This document shows positions 28,362-37,928 of a DNA stretch of 41,329 nt, in pieces. Every line of letters begins with the position of its first letter. Within the stretch, counting starts at the first letter, position 1. The stretch spans positions 1 to 41,329 of the forward strand of contig JAJYUW010000007.1 in the NCBI GenBank assembly GCA_021792335.1, written 5' to 3'. The stretch comes from Pseudomonadota bacterium. Lineage in GTDB: Bacteria > Pseudomonadota > Gammaproteobacteria > Burkholderiales > Sulfuricellaceae. Made by a program: the position numbers and the translations under genes. The notes under the pieces were generated by a model, which was not told the origin of the DNA, ran no database searches, and was given only the letters and a program-made list of their open reading frames with translations.

Positions 28362-30155
28362 ATGAAGCACACCCGCAATTTTTCCATTATCGCCCATATC
28401 GACCACGGCAAATCCACCCTGGCTGACCGCATCATTCATCTCTGCGGCGGCCTTTCCGACCGCGAGATGGAAGCGCAGGTGCTGGACTCCATGGACCTGG
28501 AACGCGAGCGCGGCATTACCATCAAGGCGCAGACCGCCGCGCTGGAGTACAAGGCGCGCGATGGGCAGATTTACCGGCTTAATCTGATTGACACCCCCGG
28601 CCATGTGGATTTCTCCTACGAGGTGTCGCGTTCGCTCGCAGCTTGCGAGGGAGCGCTATTAGTCGTGGATGCCTCCCAGGGTGTTGAGGCGCAGAGCGTG
28701 GCGAATTGCTACACCGCCATCGAACAAGGTGTGGAAGTTGTCCCGGTACTCAACAAGATCGATCTCCCCAGCGCCGAACCAGAACGGGTGGTCAAGGAAA
28801 TCGAGGATATCATCGGCATCGACGCCACCGATGCAGTGCTTGCCAGCGCCAAGACCGGCGAAGGTGTGCAGGATATTCTGGAAGCGGTGATCGCACGTAT
28901 CCCCCCGCCCAAGGGCGACCCACAGGCACCGCTCAAGGCTCTGATTATCGATTCCTGGTTCGACAACTATGTCGGTGTGGTGATGCTGGTGCGGGTGGTC
29001 GATGGCGCCTTGAAACCCAAGGACAAGATCAAGCTGATGGCGACCGGGGCGACCTTCCTGTGCGAGCAGGTCGGCGTATTCACCCCCAAATCCCAGGCGC
29101 GACCGCAGCTTTCCGCTGGCGATGTGGGCTTCGTCATCGCCGGCATCAAGGAGCTGAAGGCCGCCATGGTGGGTGATACCATTACCCTGCAGGACAACCC
29201 GGCCAGGGAGGCGCTGCCCGGCTTCAAGGAGATCAAGCCGCAGGTGTTTGCCGGACTTTATCCGGTGGAATCCCACGAATATGACGCCCTGCGCGATGCG
29301 CTGGAAAAACTGAAGCTGAACGATGCCTCGCTGCAATACGAGCCGGAGACCTCCCAGGCGCTGGGATTCGGCTTCCGTTGCGGCTTCCTCGGCCTGCTGC
29401 ACCTGGAAATCGTGCAGGAGCGCCTCGAGCGCGAGTACGGCATGGACCTGATCACCACCGCGCCGACGGTGATCTATCAGGTGGTGATGCGCGACGGCGA
29501 GGTGCTGGAGATCGAAAATCCATCCAAACTGCCGGATCTCTCCAAGATCGAGGAAATCCGCGAGCCGATCATCAATATCACCATCCTGACACCACAGGAG
29601 TATGTCGGCTCGGTGATCACGCTGTGCACGCAAAAGCGTGGCATGCAGAAGAATATCCAGTACATGGGACGGCAGGTGATGCTGTCCTATGAAATGCCGA
29701 TGAACGAAGTGGTGATGGATTTCTTCGACAAGATGAAGTCGATTTCCCGCGGCTACGCTTCGATGGATTACGAGTTCAAGGAATATCGAACTTCCGATCT
29801 GGTCAAGGTGGATATCCTGATCAACGGCGACAAGGTGGACGCACTTTCGGTGATCGTTCACCGCGCCAACAGCCAGTACCGCGGCCGCGAACTGGCCGCC
29901 AAGATGCGCGAACTGATCCCGCGCCAGATGTTCGACGTGGCGATACAGGCGGCGATAGGTTCGCAAATCATCTCGCGCGAGAACGTCAAGGCGCTGCGCA
30001 AGAATGTGCTGGCAAAATGTTATGGCGGCGACATCTCGCGCAAGAGAAAGCTGCTGGAAAAGCAAAAAGCCGGCAAGAAGCGCATGAAGCAGGTGGGCAA
30101 CGTCGAGATCCCGCAGGAGGCATTCCTGGCAATTTTGCAGGTGGACAATAAATGA
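28362..30155 (+). CDS. lepA: Elongation factor 4 (LepA)
   Basis: Ribosomal GTPase that acts on stalled or mis-set ribosomes. 597 residues, normal length. GTPase motifs: AHIDHGKST (residues 10-18), [13 protein letters not shown] and NKIDLP. Domains II and III and the EF-G-like domain V are followed by the unique LepA C-terminal domain (from about 490), where [20 protein letters not shown] is the family signature. The ATG sits only 12 bases behind the sigma-E operon terminator. Its stop overlaps the lepB start (ATGA); lepA-lepB coupling is classic. Confidence 0.98.
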   Translation: MKHTRNFSIIAHIDHGKSTLADRIIHLCGGLSDREMEAQVLDSMDLERERGITIKAQTAALEYKARDGQIYRLNLIDTPGHVDFSYEVSRSLAACEGALLVVDASQGVEAQSVANCYTAIEQGVEVVPVLNKIDLPSAEPERVVKEIEDIIGIDATDAVLASAKTGEGVQDILEAVIARIPPPKGDPQAPLKALIIDSWFDNYVGVVMLVRVVDGALKPKDKIKLMATGATFLCEQVGVFTPKSQARPQLSAGDVGFVIAGIKELKAAMVGDTITLQDNPAREALPGFKEIKPQVFAGLYPVESHEYDALRDALEKLKLNDASLQYEPETSQALGFGFRCGFLGLLHLEIVQERLEREYGMDLITTAPTVIYQVVMRDGEVLEIENPSKLPDLSKIEEIREPIINITILTPQEYVGSVITLCTQKRGMQKNIQYMGRQVMLSYEMPMNEVVMDFFDKMKSISRGYASMDYEFKEYRTSDLVKVDILINGDKVDALSVIVHRANSQYRGRELAAKMRELIPRQMFDVAIQAAIGSQIISRENVKALRKNVLAKCYGGDISRKRKLLEKQKAGKKRMKQVGNVEIPQEAFLAILQVDNK

Positions 30156-30955
30156 ATTTTCCCTTGATCATGCTGATTGCGCTGGTAGTTACCGGCGTCA
30201 CCTGGTTGTTCGATATTTTCGTGCTCAAACCAAAGCGGCTGCCGGACTCCAAAGAGCCTCTGATGGTCGAGTACTCGAAGAGCTTTTTCCCGGTTATTCT
30301 GGTGGTTTTCCTGCTGCGCTCCTTTCTGCTCGAGCCCTTCAAAATTCCCTCGGGTTCCATGATGCCGACCCTGCTGGTGGGGGATTTTATTCTGGTAAAC
30401 AAATACACTTATGGCATCCGCTTGCCAGTGGCCAACAGGAAAGTCATTGAATTCAACCAGCCGCGCAATGGTGATGTAATGGTGTTCCGCTACCCGGAAG
30501 ATCCTACTCTGGATTACATCAAGCGTGTCGTGGGTGTGCCGGGAGACAAGATCAGCTACCACAACAAGCATCTCACCATTAATGGGAAACTACTGAAAAT
30601 GGATGGTGAAGGCAGTTACAATTATGTCAAAAGCGGCCTGAATTACGTGACGGCAAATCTTTACCGGGAGCAGCTGGGAGAGCATAACCACTTGGCGCTG
30701 GTCCAGCCGGAGGCGCCTGTCCTCCGCCTCGGCGATGTACGGCAGTTTTCAAATCGTTCAAATTGCACCTATGATGAGGAAGGCTTCGTCTGCACCGTGC
30801 CGCAAGGGCATTATTTCATGATGGGAGATAACCGCGACGACAGCAATGACAGCCGCTATTGGGGTTTTGTCCCAGACCGTAACATTGTCGGCAAGGCTTT
30901 CATGATCTGGTGGAACTTTGATGATCTCAAGCGCATCGGGAAATCGATTGATTGA
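30152..30955 (+). CDS. lepB: Signal peptidase I
   Basis: Inner-membrane peptidase that removes signal peptides of exported proteins. 267 residues with two N-terminal membrane spans (about 4-24 and 46-61) and a periplasmic catalytic domain. The Ser-Lys dyad is Ser69 ([10 protein letters not shown]) and Lys124 ([12 protein letters not shown]). The later [23 protein letters not shown] box is box D/E of the family. The pair Cys-Thr ... Val-Cys ([11 protein letters not shown]) could form the disulfide loop known in E. coli LepB. It overlaps lepA by 4 bases. Confidence 0.97.
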   Translation: MNFPLIMLIALVVTGVTWLFDIFVLKPKRLPDSKEPLMVEYSKSFFPVILVVFLLRSFLLEPFKIPSGSMMPTLLVGDFILVNKYTYGIRLPVANRKVIEFNQPRNGDVMVFRYPEDPTLDYIKRVVGVPGDKISYHNKHLTINGKLLKMDGEGSYNYVKSGLNYVTANLYREQLGEHNHLALVQPEAPVLRLGDVRQFSNRSNCTYDEEGFVCTVPQGHYFMMGDNRDDSNDSRYWGFVPDRNIVGKAFMIWWNFDDLKRIGKSID

Positions 30956-30968
30956 TAGGAGAGCAGCC

Positions 30969-31334
30969 ATGAAGAAACAACAGGGTGCAACGCTGGTGGG
31001 TATGCTTTTTATTGCCGGCCTGGTGGTGGCGGGCGCAATTCTGGCGGCAAAGCTGGTTCCCGCATACCTGGAGTTCATGTCGGTTAAAAAGATACTCAAT
31101 GCCATGGCCACCAGCGGCGATCTGAAAACCATGTCTCCCAAAGAGTTGCGCGCCTCTTTCGAAAAGCGTGCCGACATCGACAATATACACAGCGTCAAGC
31201 AGGACGACCTGATCATCGAGCGCGCAGGAAATGAAGCGACGGTGAACGTCGAATATGCCGTTAAGGTGCCCATTGCAGCAAACATCAGCGCCTGCCTCGA
31301 TTTTTCCGCTTCCACCCAGGCGAAAAGCGAGTAA
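30969..31334 (+). CDS. DUF4845 protein with pilin-like N-terminus
   Basis: A 121-residue single-span protein conserved between lepB and rnc in betaproteobacteria; function unknown. The N-terminus KKQQGATLVGMLFIAGLVVAG looks like a type IV prepilin: a short positive leader ending in Gly and a hydrophobic helix, but without the Glu usually at position 5 after the cut site. The rest is a small alpha-beta domain facing the periplasm. The start is ATG 30969, with AGGAGAG 6 bases upstream. Its place in the secretion/RNA operon suggests membrane location near the export machinery, but nothing firmer can be said. Confidence 0.85.
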   Translation: MKKQQGATLVGMLFIAGLVVAGAILAAKLVPAYLEFMSVKKILNAMATSGDLKTMSPKELRASFEKRADIDNIHSVKQDDLIIERAGNEATVNVEYAVKVPIAANISACLDFSASTQAKSE

Positions 31335-31343
31335 TTTGTCGGC

Positions 31344-32015
31344 ATGAGCATCAAGGCACTTAGCCGGCGGATTGGTTATGATTTCAAGGATCCGGAGCTG
31401 TTGCGCCGGGCGCTGACCCATCGCAGTCATGGCGTACCTCACAACGAGCGGCTGGAATTCCTTGGGGACAGCGTTCTCAACTGTGTGATTGCCACGCTTC
31501 TTTTTCATCTCCATACACGCGTGCAGGAAGGCGATCTGAGCCGAATGCGCGCTCATCTGGTCAAGGAGCAAACGCTTTCCGAAATTGCCTTATCCCTGGA
31601 TCTGGGGGATGAGTTGCATCTGGGGGAGGGGGAACTGAAAAGCGGCGGTTTTCGCCGCCCGTCGATTCTTGCTGATACGCTCGAGGCGATTATCGGTGCG
31701 GTTTACCTCGATGCCGGTTTTAGTGCTGCGGAACAACTGATTGCACGGTTCTATGCGCCGCTGTTGAAAGACCTGAATCCAAAAACCCTGGGCAAGGATC
31801 CGAAAACCCTGCTGCAGGAATATCTCCAGGGAAATAAACTTCCTTTGCCGCACTATACGGTGGTGTCGATCAGCGGTGAAGCCCACCAGCAGAGTTTCGA
31901 GATCGAATGCGCCATTCCCGCTCTGAACGTGCATGCCAGCGGGAAAGGGACGAGCCGGCGTAGTGCCGAGCAGCACGCGGCGGACAATGTGCTGCAAATG
32001 CTGACCAAGGGGTGA
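31344..32015 (+). CDS. rnc: Ribonuclease III
   Basis: Cuts double-stranded RNA, including rRNA precursors. 223 residues: the RNase III catalytic domain with signature [13 protein letters not shown] (about 33-45) and the second acidic cluster [13 protein letters not shown] (about 110-122), then a C-terminal double-stranded-RNA-binding domain (about 152-222) ending in [17 protein letters not shown]. Normal length, all catalytic acids present. It lies 9 bases after DUF4845 and 1 base before era, the usual coupled rnc-era pair. Confidence 0.97.
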   Translation: MSIKALSRRIGYDFKDPELLRRALTHRSHGVPHNERLEFLGDSVLNCVIATLLFHLHTRVQEGDLSRMRAHLVKEQTLSEIALSLDLGDELHLGEGELKSGGFRRPSILADTLEAIIGAVYLDAGFSAAEQLIARFYAPLLKDLNPKTLGKDPKTLLQEYLQGNKLPLPHYTVVSISGEAHQQSFEIECAIPALNVHASGKGTSRRSAEQHAADNVLQMLTKG

Positions 32016-32016
32016 T

Positions 32017-32898
32017 ATGACTTTTCGTACCGGATACATCGCCATTGTCGGCCGCCCGAACGTTGGCAAATCGACGCTGCTCAACCATCTGATCGGGCAA
32101 AAAGTCAGCATCACCTCGCGTAAGGCGCAGACCACCCGGCACCGCATAATCGGCATCCGCAGCGATGTGGATGCGCAGTATATTTTTGTCGATACGCCGG
32201 GGTTTCAGATGCAGCACCAGAGCGCATTGAACCGCGCGATGAACCGTACCGTGACCCAGTCCCTGTCGGATGTGGACGTGGCGCTGTTCGTACTCGAAGC
32301 GCTGCGCTTTGATGAGCGCGATGAAAAAGTCCTTGCGCTGCTGCCGCGCGATCATCCGGTCGTGCTGGTGATCAACAAGATAGACACCGTGGGTGACAAG
32401 GCGCTGCTATTGCCATTCATCGAAAAAGTGTCGGCTTCCTTCCCCTTCGCTGCGGTCATACCAGTCAGCGCCAAGAAGGCTGAACAGCTGACCGATTTGC
32501 TGCTGGAAATCCGGCACCATCTTCCGGAAGGCGAACCCATTTACGGCGAGGACGAAATCACCGACCGCAGTGAGCGGTTTCTCGCGGCGGAGATCGTGCG
32601 TGAAAAGGTGTTTCGCCTCTCTGGCGACGAGATTCCCTATTCTGTCAGCGTAGAAATCGAGAAGTTCGAGACCGTCGGCAACCTGAGACGCATTTTTGCC
32701 GCCATCATCGTCGACAAGGATAGCCAGAAGCCGATCCTGATCGGGAAAAAGGGGGCAAAATTGAAGGAAATCGGCACCCAGGCGCGCCTGGATATGGAAA
32801 AGCTGTTCGACGGCAAAGTGTACCTAGAAGTGTGGGTCAAGGTGAAGAGTGGCTGGGCCGACGACGAACGGGCTGTGAAGAGCCTTGGATATGAATAA
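32017..32898 (+). CDS. era: Ribosome assembly GTPase Era
   Basis: Binds 16S rRNA and helps 30S maturation. 293 residues: the GTPase domain with [16 protein letters not shown] (G1), DTPGFQ (G3) and NKIDTV (G4), then a C-terminal KH domain containing [18 protein letters not shown] (about 244-261) and ending with the aromatic [14 protein letters not shown] tail, the Era signature. It starts one base after the rnc stop. In most betaproteobacteria recO and pdxJ follow era; here they do not, and an AT-rich gap begins instead. Confidence 0.97.
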   Translation: MTFRTGYIAIVGRPNVGKSTLLNHLIGQKVSITSRKAQTTRHRIIGIRSDVDAQYIFVDTPGFQMQHQSALNRAMNRTVTQSLSDVDVALFVLEALRFDERDEKVLALLPRDHPVVLVINKIDTVGDKALLLPFIEKVSASFPFAAVIPVSAKKAEQLTDLLLEIRHHLPEGEPIYGEDEITDRSERFLAAEIVREKVFRLSGDEIPYSVSVEIEKFETVGNLRRIFAAIIVDKDSQKPILIGKKGAKLKEIGTQARLDMEKLFDGKVYLEVWVKVKSGWADDERAVKSLGYE

Positions 32899-32934
32899 AG
32901 GGGCTCGTCGTGGCGCCATTTACCAATGAGTGAT

Positions 32935-32994
32935 TTAGCAAATTGTGCTAATATATTTGCATTATGGAATGCTAATATTGCCTGCTGAATTAGC
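32935..32994. promoter_or_regulatory. Cluster of TTAGC/GCTAA elements upstream of the radical SAM gene
   Basis: Four copies of one 5-base core lie in 60 bases: TTAGC (32935), GCTAA (32947), GCTAA (32971) and TTAGC (32990). The first two are inverted across 7 bases. GCTAAT and ATTAGC (32971 and 32989) are inverted across 12. TGCTAATAT is a 9-base direct repeat (32946 and 32970). TATATT (32952-32957) could be a -10 inside the cluster. This looks like an operator, but no regulator is known. Confidence 0.4.
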
Positions 32995-33096
32995 TTCATC
33001 AAAACCAAAGAATAAAGCAACCCTCCAGCAGTGACGCTAGTCCCATAAGTGCGTGGAGGCTCTGTCAAAAATGGCACACGATACTGGAGAGGCTCA

Positions 33097-34701
33097 ATGA
33101 CGTCATCAGAAGCAAAATCCATTCTCTATGTCCGCTTGCCTTGCTGGAAAATATACCCTGGCGGCGTTATTTATGTGGCCGACTATATCCACAAGCAGCG
33201 CCCCGGCATTCATCAGCACCTTCTCGATCTGGCATTGGTGGCGCCATCCGACCGCAAAAATGTATTGAAGGAACGCCTGCGTGCCATGCGTCCGGATATC
33301 GTGGCCTTTTCCTGGCGCAACATGCAATCCTTCGGCCCGCATCCGGAAGATGACGCCCTTGATGTGGTCATGAACTTTGAGTATTCGCCGAATTTGTTTC
33401 GCCGCGCGAAGGCTGCCGTAGGCGCGATTTCCATCATCTACGATTACGTGGCGAACCGGCTGCAGAATTTCGGCTACATGAAGCTGGTGCGCAAGATGCT
33501 GCCTGACACGCGTATTGCGGTCGGCGGAACGGCGGTGTCCATATTCGGCAAGTATGTCGCCGAAAAATGCCCTACCGATACCATAGTCGTCGTCGGCGAA
33601 GGTGAGGAAGCCATGCTGGCTATCGTGGATGGCTTCGCCAATCCGGTCGGCGAATATTTCTACAAGGATCATGCGGGCAAGATTGTTCACGAAACCCGCG
33701 CCGACAACTTCGATCTCCGGCAGCTCACAGCGGTAGATTTTCCGTACGTCGAGTCGATCTTTCCCGACTTTCACAGCTATCTTAACGATGATATCGGCGT
33801 GCATACCAAACGTGGATGCCCCTATAAATGTCATTTCTGCCTTTATAACAAGATCGAGGGCGCTGCCCAGCGCCAACGTGATCCGGTCGAAGTCGCCAAA
33901 GAGGTGGAAGTCCTGAACAAACAGTACGGCGTCAAGCGGATCTGGTTCACCGACGCGCAATTTTGTTCGACCAAGCAGGGCGCCAGGCATGTCGAGCAAA
34001 TCCTGGATGAACTGCTGGCGAGAAAGACGGATATCAGTTGGTCGGGGTATATGCGGTTAAATATTCTGACTCCGGAGATCACGCGCAAGATGCTGGCAAC
34101 AGGGATGGCCAGTCTCGATCTGTCTTTCACCGGAACGCAGGAAATCATCGACAACCTGACTCTGGGCTACAAGCTGGACCAGCAGATGGAAGCTTTCCGC
34201 ATGTTCAGGGCCGACGGCTATACCAACCAGAAAATCAAATTGTACCTGCCCCTGAATGCACCGGGGGAAACCGTCGAGACGCTGCTGCAGACGATCGGGA
34301 AAATAAAGGAGCTGTATGAGCTGTTCGGTCGGGACAACGTGCTGCCGTTCATTTTTTTCATCGGCGTCCAACCCGGCACGCCGATAGAGCGTCTGCTGAT
34401 CAGTCACGGTTACCTGAAGGCTGGCTACAATCCGCTCACCTTCAATCCGTTTATCATCAAAAAACTGCTCTACAATCCGAATCCGCTTGGTCTTATGATA
34501 GGAAGAGCCTATCTGGAAGCGGTCAAATCACTCGATTCGAGCAGCGAGTATATCGGGCGGGCCACCATGGAGATACTCGAACGGGAACTGACCAAGCCGG
34601 GCGTGGCGGCAAGTCTGCGCGGGAAATATCCTCTTCAAGTCAAGGACGATCAGGTCGCCATGCAGAGTGTGTCTCCCTCGGCGGACAACGTTTGCGGGTA
34701 A
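33097..34701 (+). CDS. Radical SAM protein with N-terminal B12-binding-like domain
   Basis: A 534-residue enzyme that should cleave S-adenosylmethionine with a 4Fe-4S cluster to start a radical reaction; the substrate is unknown. The cluster motif Cys241-x3-Cys245-x2-Cys248 sits in GCPYKCHFC. Before it, residues 1-210 form a Rossmann-like unit with the RIAVGGTAVS and VVVGEGEEAM pieces seen in B12-binding radical SAM enzymes (BchE, HpnP/HpnJ class). I do not see the DxHxxG cobalamin ligand motif, so B12 binding is uncertain. The C-terminal part, with LKAGYNPLTFNPF and VQPGTPIERLL, matches the BchE-type tail but gives no named subfamily. The start is ATG 33097, with GGAGAGG about 6 bases upstream. 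The gene stands alone between era and rhlE. Confidence 0.83.
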   Translation: MTSSEAKSILYVRLPCWKIYPGGVIYVADYIHKQRPGIHQHLLDLALVAPSDRKNVLKERLRAMRPDIVAFSWRNMQSFGPHPEDDALDVVMNFEYSPNLFRRAKAAVGAISIIYDYVANRLQNFGYMKLVRKMLPDTRIAVGGTAVSIFGKYVAEKCPTDTIVVVGEGEEAMLAIVDGFANPVGEYFYKDHAGKIVHETRADNFDLRQLTAVDFPYVESIFPDFHSYLNDDIGVHTKRGCPYKCHFCLYNKIEGAAQRQRDPVEVAKEVEVLNKQYGVKRIWFTDAQFCSTKQGARHVEQILDELLARKTDISWSGYMRLNILTPEITRKMLATGMASLDLSFTGTQEIIDNLTLGYKLDQQMEAFRMFRADGYTNQKIKLYLPLNAPGETVETLLQTIGKIKELYELFGRDNVLPFIFFIGVQPGTPIERLLISHGYLKAGYNPLTFNPFIIKKLLYNPNPLGLMIGRAYLEAVKSLDSSSEYIGRATMEILERELTKPGVAASLRGKYPLQVKDDQVAMQSVSPSADNVCG

Positions 34702-34878
34702 GCCAAGCGGGGCCGTTACGGCAAAATGGCGCAATGGCCTGCGCTCTGTTAGAATGCCAATTTGCGGCATTTGCCCCAAGTCTTCGTGCTGCTGCCCATC
34801 CGGGCTCTTCAACCCCTTTTCGTCTGCCTAAGACTGGCGCCTGCAAAGGCGACGGCCGATGTTATTTCCGGAGTTCTA

Positions 34879-36216
34879 ATGTCTTTTTCCACTCTCGGCC
34901 TGTCCGATGAAATTGTCCGTGCCGTCACCGAACGCGGCTACACCGTCCCCACGCCGATCCAGATGCAGGCGATTCCTGCCGTGCTTTCGGGCGGCGACCT
35001 GCTGGCTGGCGCGCAGACCGGCACCGGCAAAACCGCCGGCTTTACCCTGCCGATTTTGCACCGGCTTTCCGACAGCAGCCACAAGAGCCCGTCCAGCGGC
35101 CGCCCGCCGATCCGGGCGCTGATCCTCATCCCCACCCGCGAACTTGCCGCGCAGGTGGAGGAAAGCGTACGCGAATACGGCAAGTACCTGAAACTGAATT
35201 CGATGACGATGATCGGCGGGGTCAACATCAATCCGCAAATCACGAAACTGAGAAGCCGCGTGGATATCCTGGTCGCCACCCCGGGGCGTCTGCTCGACCA
35301 CGTGCAGCAGAAAACCGTCGACCTGTCTCACGTTGAGATCCTGGTGCTGGACGAAGCCGATCGCATGCTGGACATGGGTTTTATCCGCGACATCAAGAAG
35401 ATTCTCGCGCTGCTGCCCAAACACCGCCAGAACCTGCTGTTTTCCGCCACCTTCTCGGACGAGATCAAGGCGCTGGCAGATGGGCTTCTGAACAAGCCTG
35501 CGATGATCGAGGTGGCACGGCGCAACGCCACCGCCGACAATGTGGCGCACAAAGTCTACCCGGTGGATCGGGACAAGAAGCGCGCACTCCTCACGCACCT
35601 CATCAGGCAGCACAATTGGTCCCAGGTGCTGGTGTTCACCCGCACCAAGCATGGCGCCAACCAGTTGGCCGAACATCTGGTCAAAAACGACATCCCGGCG
35701 CTGGCGATCCATGGCAACAAAAGCCAGTCGGCACGGACTCGTGCCTTGAGCGAGTTCAAGGACGGCAGCCTGCGGGTACTGGTAGCAACAGATATAGCCG
35801 CCCGCGGCATCGATGTCGTTGACTTGCCGCACGTGGTCAACTTCGAACTGCCCAACGTGCCGGAGGACTATGTCCACCGCATCGGACGTACCGGCCGCGC
35901 TGGCGCATCAGGCGAAGCCGTATCGCTGGTGTGCGTCGATGAATACAAGCTGCTGGCGGATATCGAAAGACTGCTCAAGCGGGAATTGCCAGAGGAAGTG
36001 GTCCCGGGTTTCGAGCCAGACCGGAATGCCAAGCCCGAGCCGATCCAGAATGGACGCGGATCGATGGCCGGACGGGGGCGGCCCGCAGGCCGTTCCTCCT
36101 CCCGGTCTTCGGCACAGGGAGCGGCCAAACCCAAGCCTGCGCCAGCAGGTACGGGTGGTGGCAATACTGGTGCGCGGCCGCCATCGCTGCACCGCTCCGG
36201 CGGACGCCATCGCTGA
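34879..36216 (+). CDS. rhlE: DEAD-box ATP-dependent RNA helicase, RhlE type
   Basis: Unwinds RNA in ribosome assembly or decay. 445 residues: the two RecA domains carry the Q-motif ([13 protein letters not shown]), [11 protein letters not shown] (Walker A), [49 protein letters not shown] and [11 protein letters not shown] Gly/Pro/Arg/Ser-rich tail (from about residue 385) is typical of RhlE. The start is ATG 34879, with GGAG 6 bases upstream; an in-frame start 39 codons earlier has no ribosome site. The 178-base leader from the radical SAM stop holds a TAGAAT (34750-34755) possible -10, so the 5' UTR would be about 115 bases, long as in cold-regulated helicases. A terminator follows directly. 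Confidence 0.95.
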   Translation: MSFSTLGLSDEIVRAVTERGYTVPTPIQMQAIPAVLSGGDLLAGAQTGTGKTAGFTLPILHRLSDSSHKSPSSGRPPIRALILIPTRELAAQVEESVREYGKYLKLNSMTMIGGVNINPQITKLRSRVDILVATPGRLLDHVQQKTVDLSHVEILVLDEADRMLDMGFIRDIKKILALLPKHRQNLLFSATFSDEIKALADGLLNKPAMIEVARRNATADNVAHKVYPVDRDKKRALLTHLIRQHNWSQVLVFTRTKHGANQLAEHLVKNDIPALAIHGNKSQSARTRALSEFKDGSLRVLVATDIAARGIDVVDLPHVVNFELPNVPEDYVHRIGRTGRAGASGEAVSLVCVDEYKLLADIERLLKRELPEEVVPGFEPDRNAKPEPIQNGRGSMAGRGRPAGRSSSRSSAQGAAKPKPAPAGTGGGNTGARPPSLHRSGGRHR

Positions 36217-36225
36217 CTCAAAATC

Positions 36226-36269
36226 AAAGGGTCGGGTCCTGCTTTCCATGATGCAAGACTCGACCCTTT
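36226..36269. terminator. Hairpin terminator after rhlE (bidirectional)
   Basis: AAAGGGTCGGGTC (36226-36238) pairs with GACTCGACCCTTT (36257-36269), 13 base pairs including one G-U, with an 18-base loop. A-rich and T-rich ends flank the stem, so it can act for rhlE and for the minus-strand gene that converges on it. Confidence 0.75.
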
Positions 36270-36318
36270 ATGCCCCTGTGTAAGGGGCTGATGGACAACC
36301 TTAGCGCGCTGAATTCAC

Positions 36319-36588
36319 TCAGCTGCCCAAGCCTTTTTTCAGTAACTCCGCCACCACTTCGTTCAGCCCCATCTGGCGTTCTTGCGCCAGTAGCTGAACC
36401 TGTTTCACCAGTTCGCCATTCAGTTTGACTGCGAAGGGCACCAGACCTAGCGCCTGATCGAGCTTGCGCTGTTCGCGCCGATCCAGGGCGGCGGGAGCCT
36501 CCTTGCCGAAACGTCCGGGCATGCCGGATTGGTTGATTTGGCTCTTTATTTTCAATCCTATGTTCTTTTCCAGGTCGGTTCTCTTCAC
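36319..36588 (-). CDS. Small conserved hypothetical protein, possibly ribbon-helix-helix-like
   Basis: An 89-residue, mostly basic protein without membrane segments. The N-terminal part (KRTDLEKNIGLKIKSQI) is followed by a Gly/Pro-rich linker (SGMPGRFGKEAPAALDRRE) and a C-terminal half (PFAVKLNGELVKQVQLLAQERQ, MGLNEVVAELLKKGLGS). The C-terminal half has the strand-helix-helix rhythm of ribbon-helix-helix DNA-binding proteins or antitoxins, with a strand (FAVKL) and two amphipathic helices. No toxin gene is adjacent. The start is GTG 36588, with AGGA about 9 bases before. Function is unknown; the RHH reading is an inference. Confidence 0.7.
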   Translation of the reverse strand: MKRTDLEKNIGLKIKSQINQSGMPGRFGKEAPAALDRREQRKLDQALGLVPFAVKLNGELVKQVQLLAQERQMGLNEVVAELLKKGLGS

Positions 36589-36677
36589 GGCCTCATGTCC
36601 TTGTTGAATTAAGATGCTGCATTCTACGCAGTATTCGCTTAGGCCTGTCCGCTAATTTTGGTCGGGATGGGGTTGTT

Positions 36678-37928
36678 CTAAGGTGCGGGTGGCAAAGCGA
36701 TCTTCTGGTCGATACTGAACTGGTAGTCGCGGAACACGTGCTCCGCGCTGAGAATCAGGTAACTGCCGTCCGCAAGGCGGTGTGTGGTGTCCTTGAGGCG
36801 GTAGGTGTAATGCCCGCAGGTCCAGCAGTTGAAGTTGCGCATGTGGGTGCAAAGGCAGGTTTTGTCATTCACCGAGATTTTCTTTGCCTTCGGGTGGGCA
36901 GCCACCTCGCGGTTATAGGCCTCAATGTAGGAACAATTGCCGGATCCGTCGAGCAGGTAGCCGTAAGACTCGCAGCCAGGGCGGATGCCTGAGCCGATAG
37001 CCGGGCTGCCTTTCAGCATGCGCATCGGATAGCCTGTCGGCGAAACGGTGTTGACCTCGATGTCATCCTCGGTGGCCTTGATGTACTCCTGTATGACTTT
37101 CTCCGGCAGGCCGCACTCGCGCACCGCGGTGAAGCGCGTTGCCACCTGCACTGCCGCGGCGCCGCTTTCGAGGAAGGACACGGCATCGCTGCCGGTGAAA
37201 ATTCCGCCAGCCGCAATGAGAGGAATATTCAATTTCTCTACCTGCAAATACTGCAGAATCTCGACCATGATCGTGTGCAGATCGTATTTCGCCCAATCCA
37301 TGTCGAAGCCGAGATGTCCGCCGGCCAGCGGCCCTTCGACCACGATGAAATCCGGCAGACGGTTGAGTTTGGCCGTCTTGCGCAGGAACAGCTGTAGCGC
37401 CCGAAGCGAGGAGACAATGATGCCGAGCTTGGCGTCGCGAAAACGCGGATGATCCTCCATCAGCGCGAACGAGCCCAGATGGAGTCCGGCGCTCAGCGTG
37501 ATGCCGTCAATACCGGCATCAAGGGCCGTACGCAGGCGTACGCGCAACGTTTCGCGCGGTGCATTCATCGTCAGCTTTTCCATGCAGTTGATGAAGATCA
37601 TGCCTTCACCTCGCTTGGTCTCCATGGCTCGGCTGACGTGCATGCGCGTTGCCTCCGCGATTTGGCCGAGATCGAATTTCACCGCGGACTTGTCAGGGTT
37701 GTCGATGTTGTACTTGTACTGCTTGAGCTTCTCCTTGACGAAGTGCGTCTTGAAGCGCCGGTCGGTGACGGTCGGCAACATGGCGTCCGAGATGTGGCCT
37801 ATGCCACCAAGGCGCGCCGCCTCGAGGGCGAGCTCTGCGGTCGAGATGTCCACGCCCATCCCGCCAATAATGATCGGCACCAGTTCCTGTTTGCCGAAAC
37901 GCAGGCGGAAATCATCTACACATTTCAT
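36678..37928 (-). CDS. Nitronate monooxygenase-like flavoprotein with Cys-rich C-terminal extension
   Basis: A 416-residue TIM-barrel flavin enzyme of the 2-nitropropane dioxygenase / FabK group. The core (about 15-310) has IIIGGMGVDIS at the start, the FMN-binding VVEGPLAGGHLGFD segment with likely catalytic His205, and the IPLIAAGGIFTGSDA and GAAAVQVATRF phosphate-binding strands. About 100 residues follow the usual end of the barrel; they hold Cys319, Cys332, Cys358, Cys360, Cys368 and Cys371 in a C-x-C...C-x2-C pattern that could bind a metal or an iron-sulfur cluster. The substrate is not known; true nitronate oxidation is only one possibility. AGGA lies 6 bases before the ATG. It stands alone, downstream of no recognised partner. 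Confidence 0.82.
   Translation of the reverse strand: MKCVDDFRLRFGKQELVPIIIGGMGVDISTAELALEAARLGGIGHISDAMLPTVTDRRFKTHFVKEKLKQYKYNIDNPDKSAVKFDLGQIAEATRMHVSRAMETKRGEGMIFINCMEKLTMNAPRETLRVRLRTALDAGIDGITLSAGLHLGSFALMEDHPRFRDAKLGIIVSSLRALQLFLRKTAKLNRLPDFIVVEGPLAGGHLGFDMDWAKYDLHTIMVEILQYLQVEKLNIPLIAAGGIFTGSDAVSFLESGAAAVQVATRFTAVRECGLPEKVIQEYIKATEDDIEVNTVSPTGYPMRMLKGSPAIGSGIRPGCESYGYLLDGSGNCSYIEAYNREVAAHPKAKKISVNDKTCLCTHMRNFNCWTCGHYTYRLKDTTHRLADGSYLILSAEHVFRDYQFSIDQKIALPPAP

Noticed and set aside
28659-30065. 468-codon minus-strand frame opposite lepA
   Set aside because: His/Gln/Leu-rich antisense artefact of a GC-rich gene; no recognisable domain.
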